This document shows, in pieces, positions 51,646-60,834 of a stretch of 64,000 bases of DNA. The stretch's first letter is position 1, and the number at the start of each line of letters is the position of its first letter. Below the pieces are notes generated by a model. It did no database searches, was not told the DNA's origin, and saw nothing but the letters and a program-made list of their open reading frames with translations. A program made the position numbers and the translations under genes. Source of the stretch: Oscillospiraceae bacterium (GTDB lineage Bacteria > Bacillota > Clostridia > Oscillospirales > Ruminococcaceae); assembly GCA_017547245.1 (NCBI GenBank), contig JAFYQD010000006.1, forward strand, positions 20,333 through 84,332, read 5' to 3'.

Positions 51646-51688
51646 TCTGTTAGCATCACTGTTAACTGCCAGAAACGAGGGCTGCATC

Positions 51689-52540
51689 TTGGAAACTTGG
51701 GTTATATTCATTATCCTGTACGGCTTGTTAAAAGGGTCCCGTGAACCCATCAAAAAGAATATTCTTAAAAACGTCAACGTACTGACCTCGTTATTCGTCT
51801 ATACCTTCATTGGATTTTTGATGGCAGTACCCACCGCCACAGGCATTTTTGATGTGCCGCCCCATATCTTTGCCTGGATTGTGGTAAAATCCGCCTCTAT
51901 TTTCTTTGCCTGGATTCTTTCTTTTACGGTACTGAAAAAGCTTCCCATCAGCACCTATGGCGTTACTGACATGTCGCGCGTTATTTTTTCCACCCTTATG
52001 GGCGTGGTCTTTCTGCACGAAAGTTTGACCGTCAAAGGTGTTATCAGCCTGATTTTGGTGGTAAGCGGCCTCTACATAGCCAACCACAAAACCACCGAAA
52101 ACAAAGAAGGCTACCGCCTCAGCCATATTTGGCTTTTGTTTCTTTCCTGCTTTTTAAACGGAATTTCCGGCACGTTGGATAAATATATCATGTCCTCCGG
52201 CACCATCACCGGTTCGGCCCTGCAGTTCTGGTTCATGCTGATTTTGTCCCTGATGTACCTTGCCTACATTCTGTTCAAAAAAGAAAAGCTGGAGCTGAAA
52301 AAAGCCCTGACCAACCCCTGGATTTATGTGCTCAGCTTCTCTTTGGTGTTTGGGGACCGCCTGCTGTTTATGGCAAACTCTGACCCTGCAAGCAAGGTGA
52401 CCATTATGACGCTGATCAAACAGTCTTCCGCCATAGCCACCATCGTGTTGGGTAAGGTGTTATACCACGAAAAGCACATTGTTAAAAAGCTGCTGTGCGC
52501 CCTGATTATTATCGCCGGCATTGCCCTTGCCATACTGTAA
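51689..52540 (+). CDS. DMT/EamA-family transporter
   Basis: The protein of 283 residues has about ten hydrophobic helices and two EamA-like halves (STYGVTDMSRVIFSTLMGVVFLHE and later IMTLIKQSSAIATIVLGKVLYHE). The substrate is unknown. I chose the TTG at 51689 (LETWVIFIILYGLLKGSREP) because the promoter at 51617-51645 would put the longer ATG frame at 51593 upstream of the transcript; GAGGG lies 7 bases upstream. Confidence in the start is moderate. Confidence 0.85.
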   Translation: METWVIFIILYGLLKGSREPIKKNILKNVNVLTSLFVYTFIGFLMAVPTATGIFDVPPHIFAWIVVKSASIFFAWILSFTVLKKLPISTYGVTDMSRVIFSTLMGVVFLHESLTVKGVISLILVVSGLYIANHKTTENKEGYRLSHIWLLFLSCFLNGISGTLDKYIMSSGTITGSALQFWFMLILSLMYLAYILFKKEKLELKKALTNPWIYVLSFSLVFGDRLLFMANSDPASKVTIMTLIKQSSAIATIVLGKVLYHEKHIVKKLLCALIIIAGIALAIL

Positions 52541-52595
52541 GGCATTCGGGCCTCTGCCCCGATGCTGGGGTTGCACCCCACAACAATACAAACAA

Positions 52596-52630
52596 CAAAA
52601 CGACAGGAGCAAATACTCCTGTCGTTTTTT
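52596..52630. terminator. Bidirectional terminator between the DMT exporter and spoIVB
   Basis: A perfect 13-bp stem (AAAACGACAGGAG arms) with a 6-base loop is followed by TTTTTT on the plus strand and TTTTGTTTG on the minus strand. Confidence 0.88.
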
Positions 52631-53811
52631 CATCCTGCCGCATCCAGCATATTCTCAATAAAAATACCGTAGCCCCGTGTCGGGTCATTCACCAGTACAT
52701 GGGTAACGGCACCTATAAGTTTACTGTCCTGAATGATGGGACTGCCGCTCATCCCCTGCAGGATGCCTCCGGTGGCGGTCAGCAGCTGCGGGTCGGTTAC
52801 ATGTATCACCATGTTACGGGTGGTGTGGGAGGAACTGCTGACCTTTTCAATTTCGATGGAATACTGCTGGGGTACACTGCCGCTGATGGTGGTGTAAATG
52901 ACCGCCGGTCCGGGCTGTACCTCCTGAGCGGAAGCCACAGGCAAGGCTTCGGCCGACCCAAAATAGTCGGCATCGCCGCCGGCCACCTGACCATAGATGC
53001 CAGTTTCGGTGTTATCGGTCAGCTCGCCCAGCAACTCATCGTTGATAAAACTGCCCTGCAGTTCACCCGGGTCGCCGCATTCGCCTTTTTCCAGACCGGT
53101 AATTTCCACCCCTACAATCTGGCCGTTGCTCAGCGGCATCAGTTCGCCGGTATCCACATCGCAAATGGGGTGGCCAAGCCCTGCAAAGTCACCTGTGGCA
53201 GGGTCCCAATAGGTCATGGTGCCGATGCCGGCCGAGGAATCCCTTACCCATATTCCTGCCCTCCAGGTGTTGTCATTATCGGCAAACACGGGGAACAGCG
53301 GCAGCATCATCTGTCGTTCATCCCGCTGAACCAACAACTGCAGCGGCTCGCCATGGCTGGCTGCCACCTTTTGGCCCAGCATACGGTTCCCGTTGACCGG
53401 TTCCCCATCTATCTCCAGAATAACATCGCCTGCCTCCAAACCGGCCTTCCGGGCAGGGTTTTGGCGCTGGCCGTTGGCGGTAATGTCGCTGAAGCCCACA
53501 ACAATCACTCCACGGGTAAACATTTTTACGCCAAAGGGCGCACCCGATGGAACCAGCATACGGCGCTGGTCAATATCCACCTGAACCGTTTTGGCAGGAA
53601 TGCCCCCGGGCAAAACCAGTTCTATGCTGTATCCGTTCTGCTGTTGGGTAACACGGCGGTCTATCAAAGAACCGCCCTGCAGCGGCAGTTCTTCCCCTTC
53701 CCACAAAATATAATGGTCCGAAACACCGTAATGCAAATATAGCAGCAGCGAACCCAACCCCATTGCGGCCACAACCATAAGACAAACCAAAATACGGGCA
53801 GCAGTTTTCAT
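52630..53811 (-). CDS. spoIVB: SpoIVB serine peptidase (S55)
   Basis: SpoIVB is secreted from the forespore and cleaves SpoIVFA to release SpoIVFB activity on pro-sigma-K. The 393-residue protein has an N-terminal membrane anchor, a PDZ domain (ARKAGLEAGDVILEIDGEPVN) and the S55 domain with His in GLGHPICD and Ser in GMSGSPI. Both substrate-side genes, spoIVFA and spoIVFB, are about 24 kb away in this window. Confidence 0.95.
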   Translation of the reverse strand: MKTAARILVCLMVVAAMGLGSLLLYLHYGVSDHYILWEGEELPLQGGSLIDRRVTQQQNGYSIELVLPGGIPAKTVQVDIDQRRMLVPSGAPFGVKMFTRGVIVVGFSDITANGQRQNPARKAGLEAGDVILEIDGEPVNGNRMLGQKVAASHGEPLQLLVQRDERQMMLPLFPVFADNDNTWRAGIWVRDSSAGIGTMTYWDPATGDFAGLGHPICDVDTGELMPLSNGQIVGVEITGLEKGECGDPGELQGSFINDELLGELTDNTETGIYGQVAGGDADYFGSAEALPVASAQEVQPGPAVIYTTISGSVPQQYSIEIEKVSSSSHTTRNMVIHVTDPQLLTATGGILQGMSGSPIIQDSKLIGAVTHVLVNDPTRGYGIFIENMLDAAG

Positions 53812-53911
53812 GGCAACCTCCCAAAAAGTTTTCTGAGGTTACTGTTTCTCGTCTGTTTCAAATTATCAGCGGCAAATCCTTGTGGGTTTGGGTATATCAG
53901 GCTGTTTTGAT

Positions 53912-54295
53912 TCAAGAAAAAACATCGGAAAAAGATGGAGATTCAAAGGCCAGCACTTCCTGAAGAAGTATGCGTATTTCGCACAAACCTGCAGCCACTT
54001 CGGCAGTTTGTCCATGGTGGGCCAGCGAGGGCAGCCGTGCTGTTTGTATGGTAATGGCCTCCAGACGGTCGCTGCGCAAAAAGCGGCTCCAGGTCTGTTC
54101 GGTGGTCACCCATTGCTGCAGCAGCCGCTGACAGGCCTTTTCCAAATCTGCGGTATGGGTGCTTTGGGTCAGCTGTTCCAGCTCTTCCACACGCTGCAGC
54201 ATATCTGTTCCGGTTTTGTCCAGCAGACTGTGGGTGTATAGATTGGCGGCCACCAGCAACACTAAAATTAAAACCGCGATGGTCAGCCGTTTCAT
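53912..54295 (-). CDS. DUF4363 protein with an N-terminal membrane anchor
   Basis: The 127-residue protein has an N-terminal hydrophobic segment (LTIAVLILVLLVAANLY) followed by helical repeats rich in Leu, Gln and Glu, matching the DUF4363 pattern. Its role is not known. It overlaps the DUF421 gene by 4 bases (ATGA), so the two are coupled. Confidence 0.82.
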   Translation of the reverse strand: MKRLTIAVLILVLLVAANLYTHSLLDKTGTDMLQRVEELEQLTQSTHTADLEKACQRLLQQWVTTEQTWSRFLRSDRLEAITIQTARLPSLAHHGQTAEVAAGLCEIRILLQEVLAFESPSFSDVFS

Positions 54296-54996
54296 TTTTT
54301 ATCCACCGCCTTTTTTCCTGTTTTTTCTTTGGGCAGCAAAAAATAGGCGGCATTGCGGTCACAGACCATCAGAAACACCTCTTCCACCGTCAATCCATGC
54401 CGGTGGAGCTGTTTTTCCAGCCATTTGGGCTGCAGACCGCAGGCAGCCAACGACCCTTTTAACAATTCCCCGTCGCTGATGACCATGGTTGGCGGCGGGC
54501 ATTCGTTTTTGGGGCATTCCATGCCCAGCATATCGGGGGTTATGGGGCGGGCGCCATAACGCTGATAGACCGAAAGTTTCCCGTTGGTTTCCACCACCGC
54601 AAACTCTACATCACGTATATCAAAAATGCCGTTTTGCCGCAGTTCCTCCATCAGGTCATCCAGCGAAAAACGCAGGTCGCGCAGGCGGTCTTCCACAATT
54701 TTGCCATGCTGTACCACCGTTACCGGCTGGCCGGAAATGAGCCGTCTGGCCCGGCGGCTTTTCAGCGAGATCCATGATATCACCACCTCAAAACAGACCA
54801 GCAGCAGGATGGGGCCCACCCCACCCAACAGCGGAACCGAGGTTTCTTCGATGGGCAGGGTGGCCAGGTTGGAGATGAGAATGGTAACCACCAGTTCGGA
54901 GGGTTGAAGTTCGCCCAGCTGACGCTTGCCCATCAGGCGAAGGCCTCCAACAATGACAAGATAGAGCACCAGTGTACGCACCGAAAGAATAAGCAC
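54292..54996 (-). CDS. DUF421 (YetF-family) membrane protein
   Basis: The protein of 234 residues has three N-terminal membrane helices (VLYLVIVGGLRLMGKRQLGEL, then ILISNLATLPIEE and ILLLVCFEVVISW) and a soluble C-terminal domain (PVTVVQHGKIVEDRLRDLRFSLDDLMEELRQ, VYQRYG). DUF421 proteins occur in many spore formers; in Bacillus they include YetF, YkjA and YdfS. I chose the GTG at 54996, with GGAGG 7 bases upstream. It is paired with DUF4363 and divergent from the gerA operon. Confidence 0.88.
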   Translation of the reverse strand: MLILSVRTLVLYLVIVGGLRLMGKRQLGELQPSELVVTILISNLATLPIEETSVPLLGGVGPILLLVCFEVVISWISLKSRRARRLISGQPVTVVQHGKIVEDRLRDLRFSLDDLMEELRQNGIFDIRDVEFAVVETNGKLSVYQRYGARPITPDMLGMECPKNECPPPTMVISDGELLKGSLAACGLQPKWLEKQLHRHGLTVEEVFLMVCDRNAAYFLLPKEKTGKKAVDKK

Positions 54997-55121
54997 CGTT
55001 GTCCCTCCTTTTTTGGGTTTATGCTCTCCCATTTTGCATCGGGCTATTCCCGACAAAGCTGTCACATATTTTTGACAGAAAGAGTGCAAAATAAACCGAA
55101 CACGCAAGGAGGAGAACCCAC

Positions 55122-56657
55122 ATGAACCATGAACAGGGAAAAACCAAGGGATATCGGCCACCCCATTCTCCGCCCGAAGAAAACCGCCTGCTTGAATCTT
55201 GTTTGCAGCAAAACCTTGATGTTTTGCGAAGGGTTGCCCAAAACACTTCCGACCTTGTTATCCGTGAGTTTGAGGTTTCGGGCATTGCTGCCGCTTTGGT
55301 GTTGTGCGAAGGAATGTTCAGCCTTGTTGCGGCAGGCCAAAATGTATTGGCACCGCTGTCCACGCTTCGGCTGAGGCATGCCACACCGCAAAAACTGCTG
55401 GAGGCCGTACGAAACAACCTGCTGTTGGCGGTGGACCAGGGCGAGATTTTTACCGTAGGCGAGGTTTACCGATTCATCATGTCAGGGTTTGGGGTGCTGC
55501 TGATCGACGGGGTAAACTGCGGTGTGCGGCTGGCACTGCAGGGGTTTTCGTTCCGTTCGGTCTCGGAACCTTCGGGGGAAGTAAACCTGAGGGGCTCGCG
55601 CGAAGGCTTTACCGAACCGCTGCGCATCAACATGTCGCTGATAAGACGGCGCATCAAATCCCCCAGCCTTAAATTTGAACTGCTTACGCTGGGAACTCAA
55701 AGCAAAACCGATGCCTTTCTGGTCTACCTGACCGATGCCGTTTCTTCCGATTTGCTGCAGCGGGTCAAGTCAGACCTAAAAAAAGTTAACCTTGAGCAGG
55801 TACTGGACACCGGCTATCTCCAGCCTTTTCTGGAAAGGCGGCGGCCGCTTTCCTTTTTTTCGGGCATTGGCATCACCGAACGCCCCGACACAGCCTGCGC
55901 CAAAATAAGCGAGGGACGGGTGGTCCTTCTGCTGGACGGAACCCCCATGGCATTGGTGCTTCCCTATCTGTTCAGCGAACATTTTCAAAGCTTTGACGAC
56001 TATGCGCTGCGCCCCTACTATGCGCTGTTTATCCGTTGTTTGAAATATCTGGCGTTTTTTATGACCATTCTGCTGCCCGGAACCTATGTGGCGGTGGGAA
56101 CCTTTCACCCACAGCTGCTGCCGCGCGAGCTGCTATACAACATCACCGCCTCGATGCAGCCAACCCCGTTTTCGCTGATGACCGAAGCTTTGCTGATTCA
56201 CTTTTTTTATGAAGTGATGCGTGAAGCAGGGCTGCGCCTGCCCCGACCTGTAGGCCATGCCGTCAGCATTGCAGGCGGTCTGGTAATTGGGGATGTGGCG
56301 GTAAAAGCAGGGCTGATTGGAACACCCTTGGTGTTGGTGGTGGCCCTGACAGCCATCAGCGCATTTGTGGTGCCAACCCTGTACGAGCCCGTTACGGTTC
56401 TGCGGTTTTTGTTTATTCTGGCAGGAGGTTTTTGGGGGTTGTTTGGGATAGGGCTTGGCTTTGCGCTGGTGCTGTGCAACCTTTGCGCCCTGACGGCAGG
56501 GCAGGTGCCTGTTACCGCCCCGGGCAGTCCGCTGCGTCTTTACAGCATGAGGGATATGCTTTTCCGCCAAAGCTGGGCCAAACTGGGACAGCAGGTTATG
56601 GAGGTTAATCAGGTTCCGGGCAGCCGACCGCCGACCCCAAAGGAGGGTTCTTCATGA
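55122..56657 (+). CDS. gerAA: Spore germination receptor subunit A (GerAA-type)
   Basis: This is the A subunit of a germinant receptor in the spore inner membrane. The 511-residue protein has a soluble N-terminal domain (to about residue 280), then several membrane helices with FIRCLKYLAFFMTILLPGTYVAV, and the IAGGLVIGDVAVKAGLI segment typical of GerAA/GerKA. GGAGGAG precedes the ATG. It leads the three-gene operon gerAA-gerAB-gerAC. No forespore sigma-G promoter was obvious in the 125 bases upstream. Confidence 0.94.
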   Translation: MNHEQGKTKGYRPPHSPPEENRLLESCLQQNLDVLRRVAQNTSDLVIREFEVSGIAAALVLCEGMFSLVAAGQNVLAPLSTLRLRHATPQKLLEAVRNNLLLAVDQGEIFTVGEVYRFIMSGFGVLLIDGVNCGVRLALQGFSFRSVSEPSGEVNLRGSREGFTEPLRINMSLIRRRIKSPSLKFELLTLGTQSKTDAFLVYLTDAVSSDLLQRVKSDLKKVNLEQVLDTGYLQPFLERRRPLSFFSGIGITERPDTACAKISEGRVVLLLDGTPMALVLPYLFSEHFQSFDDYALRPYYALFIRCLKYLAFFMTILLPGTYVAVGTFHPQLLPRELLYNITASMQPTPFSLMTEALLIHFFYEVMREAGLRLPRPVGHAVSIAGGLVIGDVAVKAGLIGTPLVLVVALTAISAFVVPTLYEPVTVLRFLFILAGGFWGLFGIGLGFALVLCNLCALTAGQVPVTAPGSPLRLYSMRDMLFRQSWAKLGQQVMEVNQVPGSRPPTPKEGSS

Positions 56658-57724
56658 ATTCACTCCGCAGCCAAAAACTGATTGATGACCGCCAGCTGTT
56701 GATGCTGCTTTTTCTGGGGCGAATGTTTTCCATGATGACCTATTCCCCGGGAAAAGAGGCTGTTCCGGGAACGGTTACTCTGGCGGCACAGCCGTTGGCC
56801 CTGCTGGCGGAAGCCGCCCTTCTTCTGCCCGCATTTTGGGTTCTGAGACGTTGTAAGCAGGATGACCTGCTGGGTGCCGTCTACCGCAAAAACAGGTTTG
56901 CAGGCCATTTTTGCGCCGTGGCGGCCATGTTGGTTTGCCAGCTTGAAAGTGCCCGAACCATTACGGTACAAACCGATTTTTTAACCGGAACCATCTATCG
57001 TCTGCCCAACCGTATGGGGCTTTTGCTGGCGCTGTGGGCGGGCATTTTGTATGCGGTGTGGCTGGGGCTGGAATCCTTTGCGCGGCTGAGCATGGGTGTA
57101 TTTGTGGTATTTGTGTTTTTGGAGGGGGCTTTGGCTGTTCAAGCCCTCCCCCACATTGACCTGATAAATCTGCACAACCCTTTGGAGCAGGGGTTTGTTC
57201 CCATTCTGCAAGGGGCTGCCCTTAGTGTAGGCCGCTGTGGAGAGCTGGCGGCGGCTTTACTGCTGATTCCTGCGGTGCGCGGCAAGGCCATAAAACAAAC
57301 GGCTGTTTCGGCCCTGTTGTGGACTCTATCCACCGCCTTTGTTTCTTTTTTGGTGCTGACCGCACTGGGCAATTTTGCCGCACTGCGCAGTTTTCCGGTA
57401 TATGCGCTGGCTTTGGCCGGCGGAGAAGGTGCTGTCTTTGGACGTTTGGATGCCCTTATGCTGCTGGTGTGGATTTTTCTGGCGGTCATACGGGGGGGAA
57501 TGTTCCAATGGCTGGCGGCCAGATGTGTTTTTCTCATCAGCGGAAGAGGAAAGGCATTCTGCATTGCTGCCTCGGGTGCAGGTTCCCTTTTGATGGCGGT
57601 CTTTTCCCACCGCCTTGGGCAAGGCTGGGAATCCCCCCTGTTATGGGGTATCTGCCTGCTGTCCGTTGCCGTTGGCATTCCCCTGTTGGCTACTCTATTC
57701 CCCCATGGAGGAAAAAAGCCATGA
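56654..57724 (+). CDS. gerAB: Spore germination receptor subunit B (GerAB-type permease)
   Basis: GerAB is the transporter-like subunit that senses germinant. The 356-residue polytopic protein has about ten helices, begins SQKLIDDRQLLMLLFLGRMFSMMTY-like and contains RMGLLLALWAGILYAVWLGLESFARL. It overlaps gerAA and gerAC by 4 bases each (ATGA), so the three subunits are coupled. Confidence 0.93.
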   Translation: MNSLRSQKLIDDRQLLMLLFLGRMFSMMTYSPGKEAVPGTVTLAAQPLALLAEAALLLPAFWVLRRCKQDDLLGAVYRKNRFAGHFCAVAAMLVCQLESARTITVQTDFLTGTIYRLPNRMGLLLALWAGILYAVWLGLESFARLSMGVFVVFVFLEGALAVQALPHIDLINLHNPLEQGFVPILQGAALSVGRCGELAAALLLIPAVRGKAIKQTAVSALLWTLSTAFVSFLVLTALGNFAALRSFPVYALALAGGEGAVFGRLDALMLLVWIFLAVIRGGMFQWLAARCVFLISGRGKAFCIAASGAGSLLMAVFSHRLGQGWESPLLWGICLLSVAVGIPLLATLFPHGGKKP

Positions 57725-58845
57725 AAAAAGTGCTGAAGCTGATGATTTGTTTCTGTCTGATTATTCCATGCTGTGGGTGTCTGCCAACCACCCAACTGGA
57801 AGAACGAGCCATTGTGCAGGCGGCTGCGGTAGATTATAGCGAGGAAGAATACAGGCTGACTTTGCAGATATTTGATGCCGGCAGCGGTGCCGAAAACGCC
57901 GGCGGCAGCGAAGCTTATCTTGTTTGGGAAAGCAGCGGCACCACCCTGACACAGGCCTTTGCGCAGGCCGCCCAGAACGGGAAAGAAATCTATCTGGGCA
58001 GTTGCCAGATACTGGCGGTGGGTCAGGGAAGCCGTGACCAACTGCTAACCATATTGGAATACTTTAACAGCAGACCCCAAACCCGGGCCACCATGATGGT
58101 GGTTTGTGCGGACGGCAGCGCCGCCGAACTGCTGAAGATAGCCCAAGGAAAATGCAAACCCACACCGGCAGATGCCGCCGAACAGGAGCTGAAACTGGCC
58201 GAAGAAAACAAACGCCTGCTGCCCTGCCGGCTGAAAGATATCCTTGCCGCAATGGAAACCGAGGGCCGTGACGGCATTCTTCCACTGATGGCAACAACAG
58301 GGCAGGAGGAAAAAGCCAGACTTTCTTTGATGGGCAGCGTGGTTTTCTGCGGCGGCGTTCCGGCGGTGGAGCTGACTGTGCAGGAAACGGCTGTTTTGGG
58401 GTGGAGCCTTTGGGGGCAGGGCAACATACTGCTTAATATAGATTCTGTTCCTACAGTCCAAGGATCAACGCCCATTCTTCTGGAACATTTTTCACCCCGA
58501 CTTTCAGCCGAATTGGAGGATGGCCTTCCCTGTCTCAACTTCACCCTAAAAACCAAAGGGCGAATTTCAGAAGGGGTGGGAAACGGCACCGACCAGCCCG
58601 ACCCAAAACAACTGGCCACCCTGCAAACCGCAGCCGCAGCCCAGATGGCCGCCCAACTGCAAGACCTTTTGGCCAAGCTGTGCGCTGTGGGAAGCGACCC
58701 TTTGCGGTTTGGGGAACGGCTGCAGCGCAGCCACCCCTCGGAATGGAACAGCACAAAGGAAAACTGGTCCGACCTGTTAACACAGGCCAAACTCAACATT
58801 ACCGTCCAATGCGAACTGACCGCCTTTTCGGGCAAAAAGGCATAA
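57721..58845 (+). CDS. gerAC: Spore germination receptor lipoprotein subunit C (GerAC-type)
   Basis: GerAC is an outer-facing lipoprotein of the receptor. The 374-residue protein has a signal peptide with lipobox IIPCCGC and the family start of the mature part (TQLEERAIVQAAAVDYS). The DNA-binding-like YLGSCQILAVG and LEYFNSRPQTRATM segments of the family are present. The ATG at 57721 overlaps gerAB. It ends at a strong terminator. Confidence 0.93.
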   Translation: MKKVLKLMICFCLIIPCCGCLPTTQLEERAIVQAAAVDYSEEEYRLTLQIFDAGSGAENAGGSEAYLVWESSGTTLTQAFAQAAQNGKEIYLGSCQILAVGQGSRDQLLTILEYFNSRPQTRATMMVVCADGSAAELLKIAQGKCKPTPADAAEQELKLAEENKRLLPCRLKDILAAMETEGRDGILPLMATTGQEEKARLSLMGSVVFCGGVPAVELTVQETAVLGWSLWGQGNILLNIDSVPTVQGSTPILLEHFSPRLSAELEDGLPCLNFTLKTKGRISEGVGNGTDQPDPKQLATLQTAAAAQMAAQLQDLLAKLCAVGSDPLRFGERLQRSHPSEWNSTKENWSDLLTQAKLNITVQCELTAFSGKKA

Positions 58846-58882
58846 AAAAATCCCTGTCCAAAACGGACAGGGATTTTTTATT
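58844..58882. terminator. Bidirectional terminator between gerAC and the pseudokinase gene
   Basis: A perfect 15-bp stem (AAAAAATCCCTGTCC with GGACAGGGATTTTTT) with a 5-base loop gives T-runs on both strands. Confidence 0.9.
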
Positions 58883-58888
58883 AAAACA

Positions 58889-60493
58889 TCAGCGCGACAC
58901 ATAAAGGGTAACTTCACTGCTGAAACGACGCAGACGGGTACCTGCTTCGGTATCCGAGCGAATGACCTGCCCCGCAACACCGGTGGGGTTCAGTTCCTCT
59001 TCAATATGATACTTGATATTGAGCTTGCTCAGCTGTTCCGCAGCAAATTCCTGGGTACAGCCGTTCAGGTTGGGCATTTCAACATATACCGACCCACGGC
59101 TGACATAAAGGGTTATTTTTCCGTCTTCGGGAATGGGCTGACCTGCACGGGGACTCTGACGGCACACCACGCCGGCAGGATAGGTTTCATCAAAATCTTC
59201 TTTGATTTTGAACTGGTATTCCTTTACATAGGCATCCGATTCCTGCAAAGTGCCGATGTAAATGCCCACGAACGAGGGCAGCTCTTCATAAAATTCATGG
59301 GTAGGCTCTTCAACAATTGTGTCGGACACCTGCACATCTTCCATCAGGGGGTCAATTACATCGCCAAACAGGATGGAAAGGCTGTAGCCTATCAGCAAAA
59401 AGACCAGTGCCAAGCCAAGCAGAAATGCCGAAACCGAAGGCGAAATACGGCTGATTTTAAGCACGGTGCGTACGGTAGGCTTGCGCACTTCCTCTTCTTC
59501 AATAACAGGGGCGGCAGGGGTAAACACCGCTGTGTTGGAGCCTTCCGATTCCAGCAGGGCGGCCGAAAATTCATCCACCGTTTTGGGGCGATTGTTCTTA
59601 TCCAGCTCCATGGCCCACATTACCGCATCCGAAACGCTTTGCGGAATATCGGGGTCAAGCTCGACGGGAGCCAGCAGGCGGTCTCCGGCCAGGCGCGCCG
59701 CCGCACCGGTAGGACGGGTGCCTGTAAGCACACGGTACATCACCGCGCCCAAAGCGTACACATCGGTGGCAGGGCTCCAAAAAGCGTTGGGGTCGTGCTG
59801 CTCGGGCGGGCAATAGTCTGCAATGTCGCTGCTTTTTTCACGCAGAGAAAGCTGACGGGTGCCGCCGCTGCGCATCCATACACTTTGTTTGGCATCAAGA
59901 TAAAGAGATTCCAGACAGATGCCGCTGTGGATAAGACCCTTGGCATGGAAACGGGAAATGGCCGCAAACAACGGCATAAACAGCCGTTTGGCAGCCGGGG
60001 CGGCAATGCTGCCGCCGCTGTGGGTCAAGTGCTCCCGCAGCGAGATGGAAGCGATATATTTTTCCACCACATATACCGTATTGCCCTCTTCAAACATTTC
60101 AACAACCGGGGTAACGGCATGCAGATGGCCAACCTTTTTCAGGTCGGAGTAAAGCTGACGGAAATCTTCGCGCCAATCTTCAAAGGCAATGCGGTCTTCG
60201 GCAGCATACAGCACTTCATGGTCAGTGTGGCCACGGCGGGCAATCTGGTGCGGATAAAATTCACGCAGCCAAACACGGGCATCTTCGGCCCGGTCATAGG
60301 CGGCATAAACAAAGCATTCGGCATTCTGAAAGGCCGCACGCCCCACAAAATAGCGGTCCGCCAACACAGTTTCGGGCTGCAAAGCCCCCTCGGGCGCAGG
60401 GGTATCCTGGTGCCATCCGCAGATGGCACAGGGCTGGCCGGGGTCGGCAATTTCATTCATGCATTTGTGGCAGCGGTAATGCTTCAGGTCCAT
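58889..60493 (-). CDS. Pseudokinase with an N-terminal zinc ribbon and C-terminal PASTA domains
   Basis: The 534-residue protein has a zinc ribbon (Cys 8, 11, 22, 25), a protein-kinase fold (about 45-315), one membrane helix (about 350-375) and two PASTA domains. It resembles a PknB-type Ser/Thr kinase in layout, and the C-lobe motifs CPPEQ and DVYALGAVMYRVLTG are intact. The catalytic residues are lost: the ATP Lys is R77 (RVWLREFYP), HRD reads HSG (189-191) and the DFG region reads SGG (209-211). It is probably a scaffold or sensor that binds peptidoglycan or lipid II rather than an active kinase. Confidence 0.9.
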   Translation of the reverse strand: MDLKHYRCHKCMNEIADPGQPCAICGWHQDTPAPEGALQPETVLADRYFVGRAAFQNAECFVYAAYDRAEDARVWLREFYPHQIARRGHTDHEVLYAAEDRIAFEDWREDFRQLYSDLKKVGHLHAVTPVVEMFEEGNTVYVVEKYIASISLREHLTHSGGSIAAPAAKRLFMPLFAAISRFHAKGLIHSGICLESLYLDAKQSVWMRSGGTRQLSLREKSSDIADYCPPEQHDPNAFWSPATDVYALGAVMYRVLTGTRPTGAAARLAGDRLLAPVELDPDIPQSVSDAVMWAMELDKNNRPKTVDEFSAALLESEGSNTAVFTPAAPVIEEEEVRKPTVRTVLKISRISPSVSAFLLGLALVFLLIGYSLSILFGDVIDPLMEDVQVSDTIVEEPTHEFYEELPSFVGIYIGTLQESDAYVKEYQFKIKEDFDETYPAGVVCRQSPRAGQPIPEDGKITLYVSRGSVYVEMPNLNGCTQEFAAEQLSKLNIKYHIEEELNPTGVAGQVIRSDTEAGTRLRRFSSEVTLYVSR

Positions 60494-60581
60494 TTATACG
60501 ATCACTCCGAACAAAATGAGCTTATCTTCACTAAAAAACAGCACGGCAGGCATTCTTATCCATGATGCTATTGGTGTTTTA

Positions 60582-60610
60582 ATAATAACTGTTTTTTTCT
60601 ATGATTGCAA
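60582..60610 (-). promoter_or_regulatory. Sigma-A promoter of the pseudokinase gene
   Basis: On the minus strand -35 TTGCAA (60605-60610) and -10 TATTAT (60582-60587) are 17 bases apart, about 89 bases before the ATG. Between 60494 and 60834 there is no gene, only this and the next promoter. Confidence 0.62.
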
Positions 60611-60744
60611 GATTTTTACTGTACAACCCTTTATCCTGCGGCATACAAATCCGTCAAAAAACAGCCCATCAACGCCCCCTTGGTTTGCTTTACAGGGTTG
60701 GAGCTGCTGCCGCTTTTTATCCCCCGACACCGGTCGACTTTGCA

Positions 60745-60773
60745 TTGCAATACAGGCCTTATTTTGGTATACT
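60745..60773 (+). promoter_or_regulatory. Sigma-A promoter of the membrane protein at 60835
   Basis: -35 TTGCAA (60745-60750) and -10 TATACT (60768-60773) are 17 bases apart, with a TG extension (TGGTATACT). Confidence 0.72.
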
Positions 60774-60834
60774 GTTTTTATAGTGTAATTCCTTTCGGGG
60801 ATGCTAAATTGACGAACGAGGAGTGTTTTTTAAC

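Noticed and set aside
51593-51688. ATG at 51593 as the start of the second DMT exporter
   Set aside because: A clear promoter at 51617-51645 lies inside this extension, so it would not be in the transcript.
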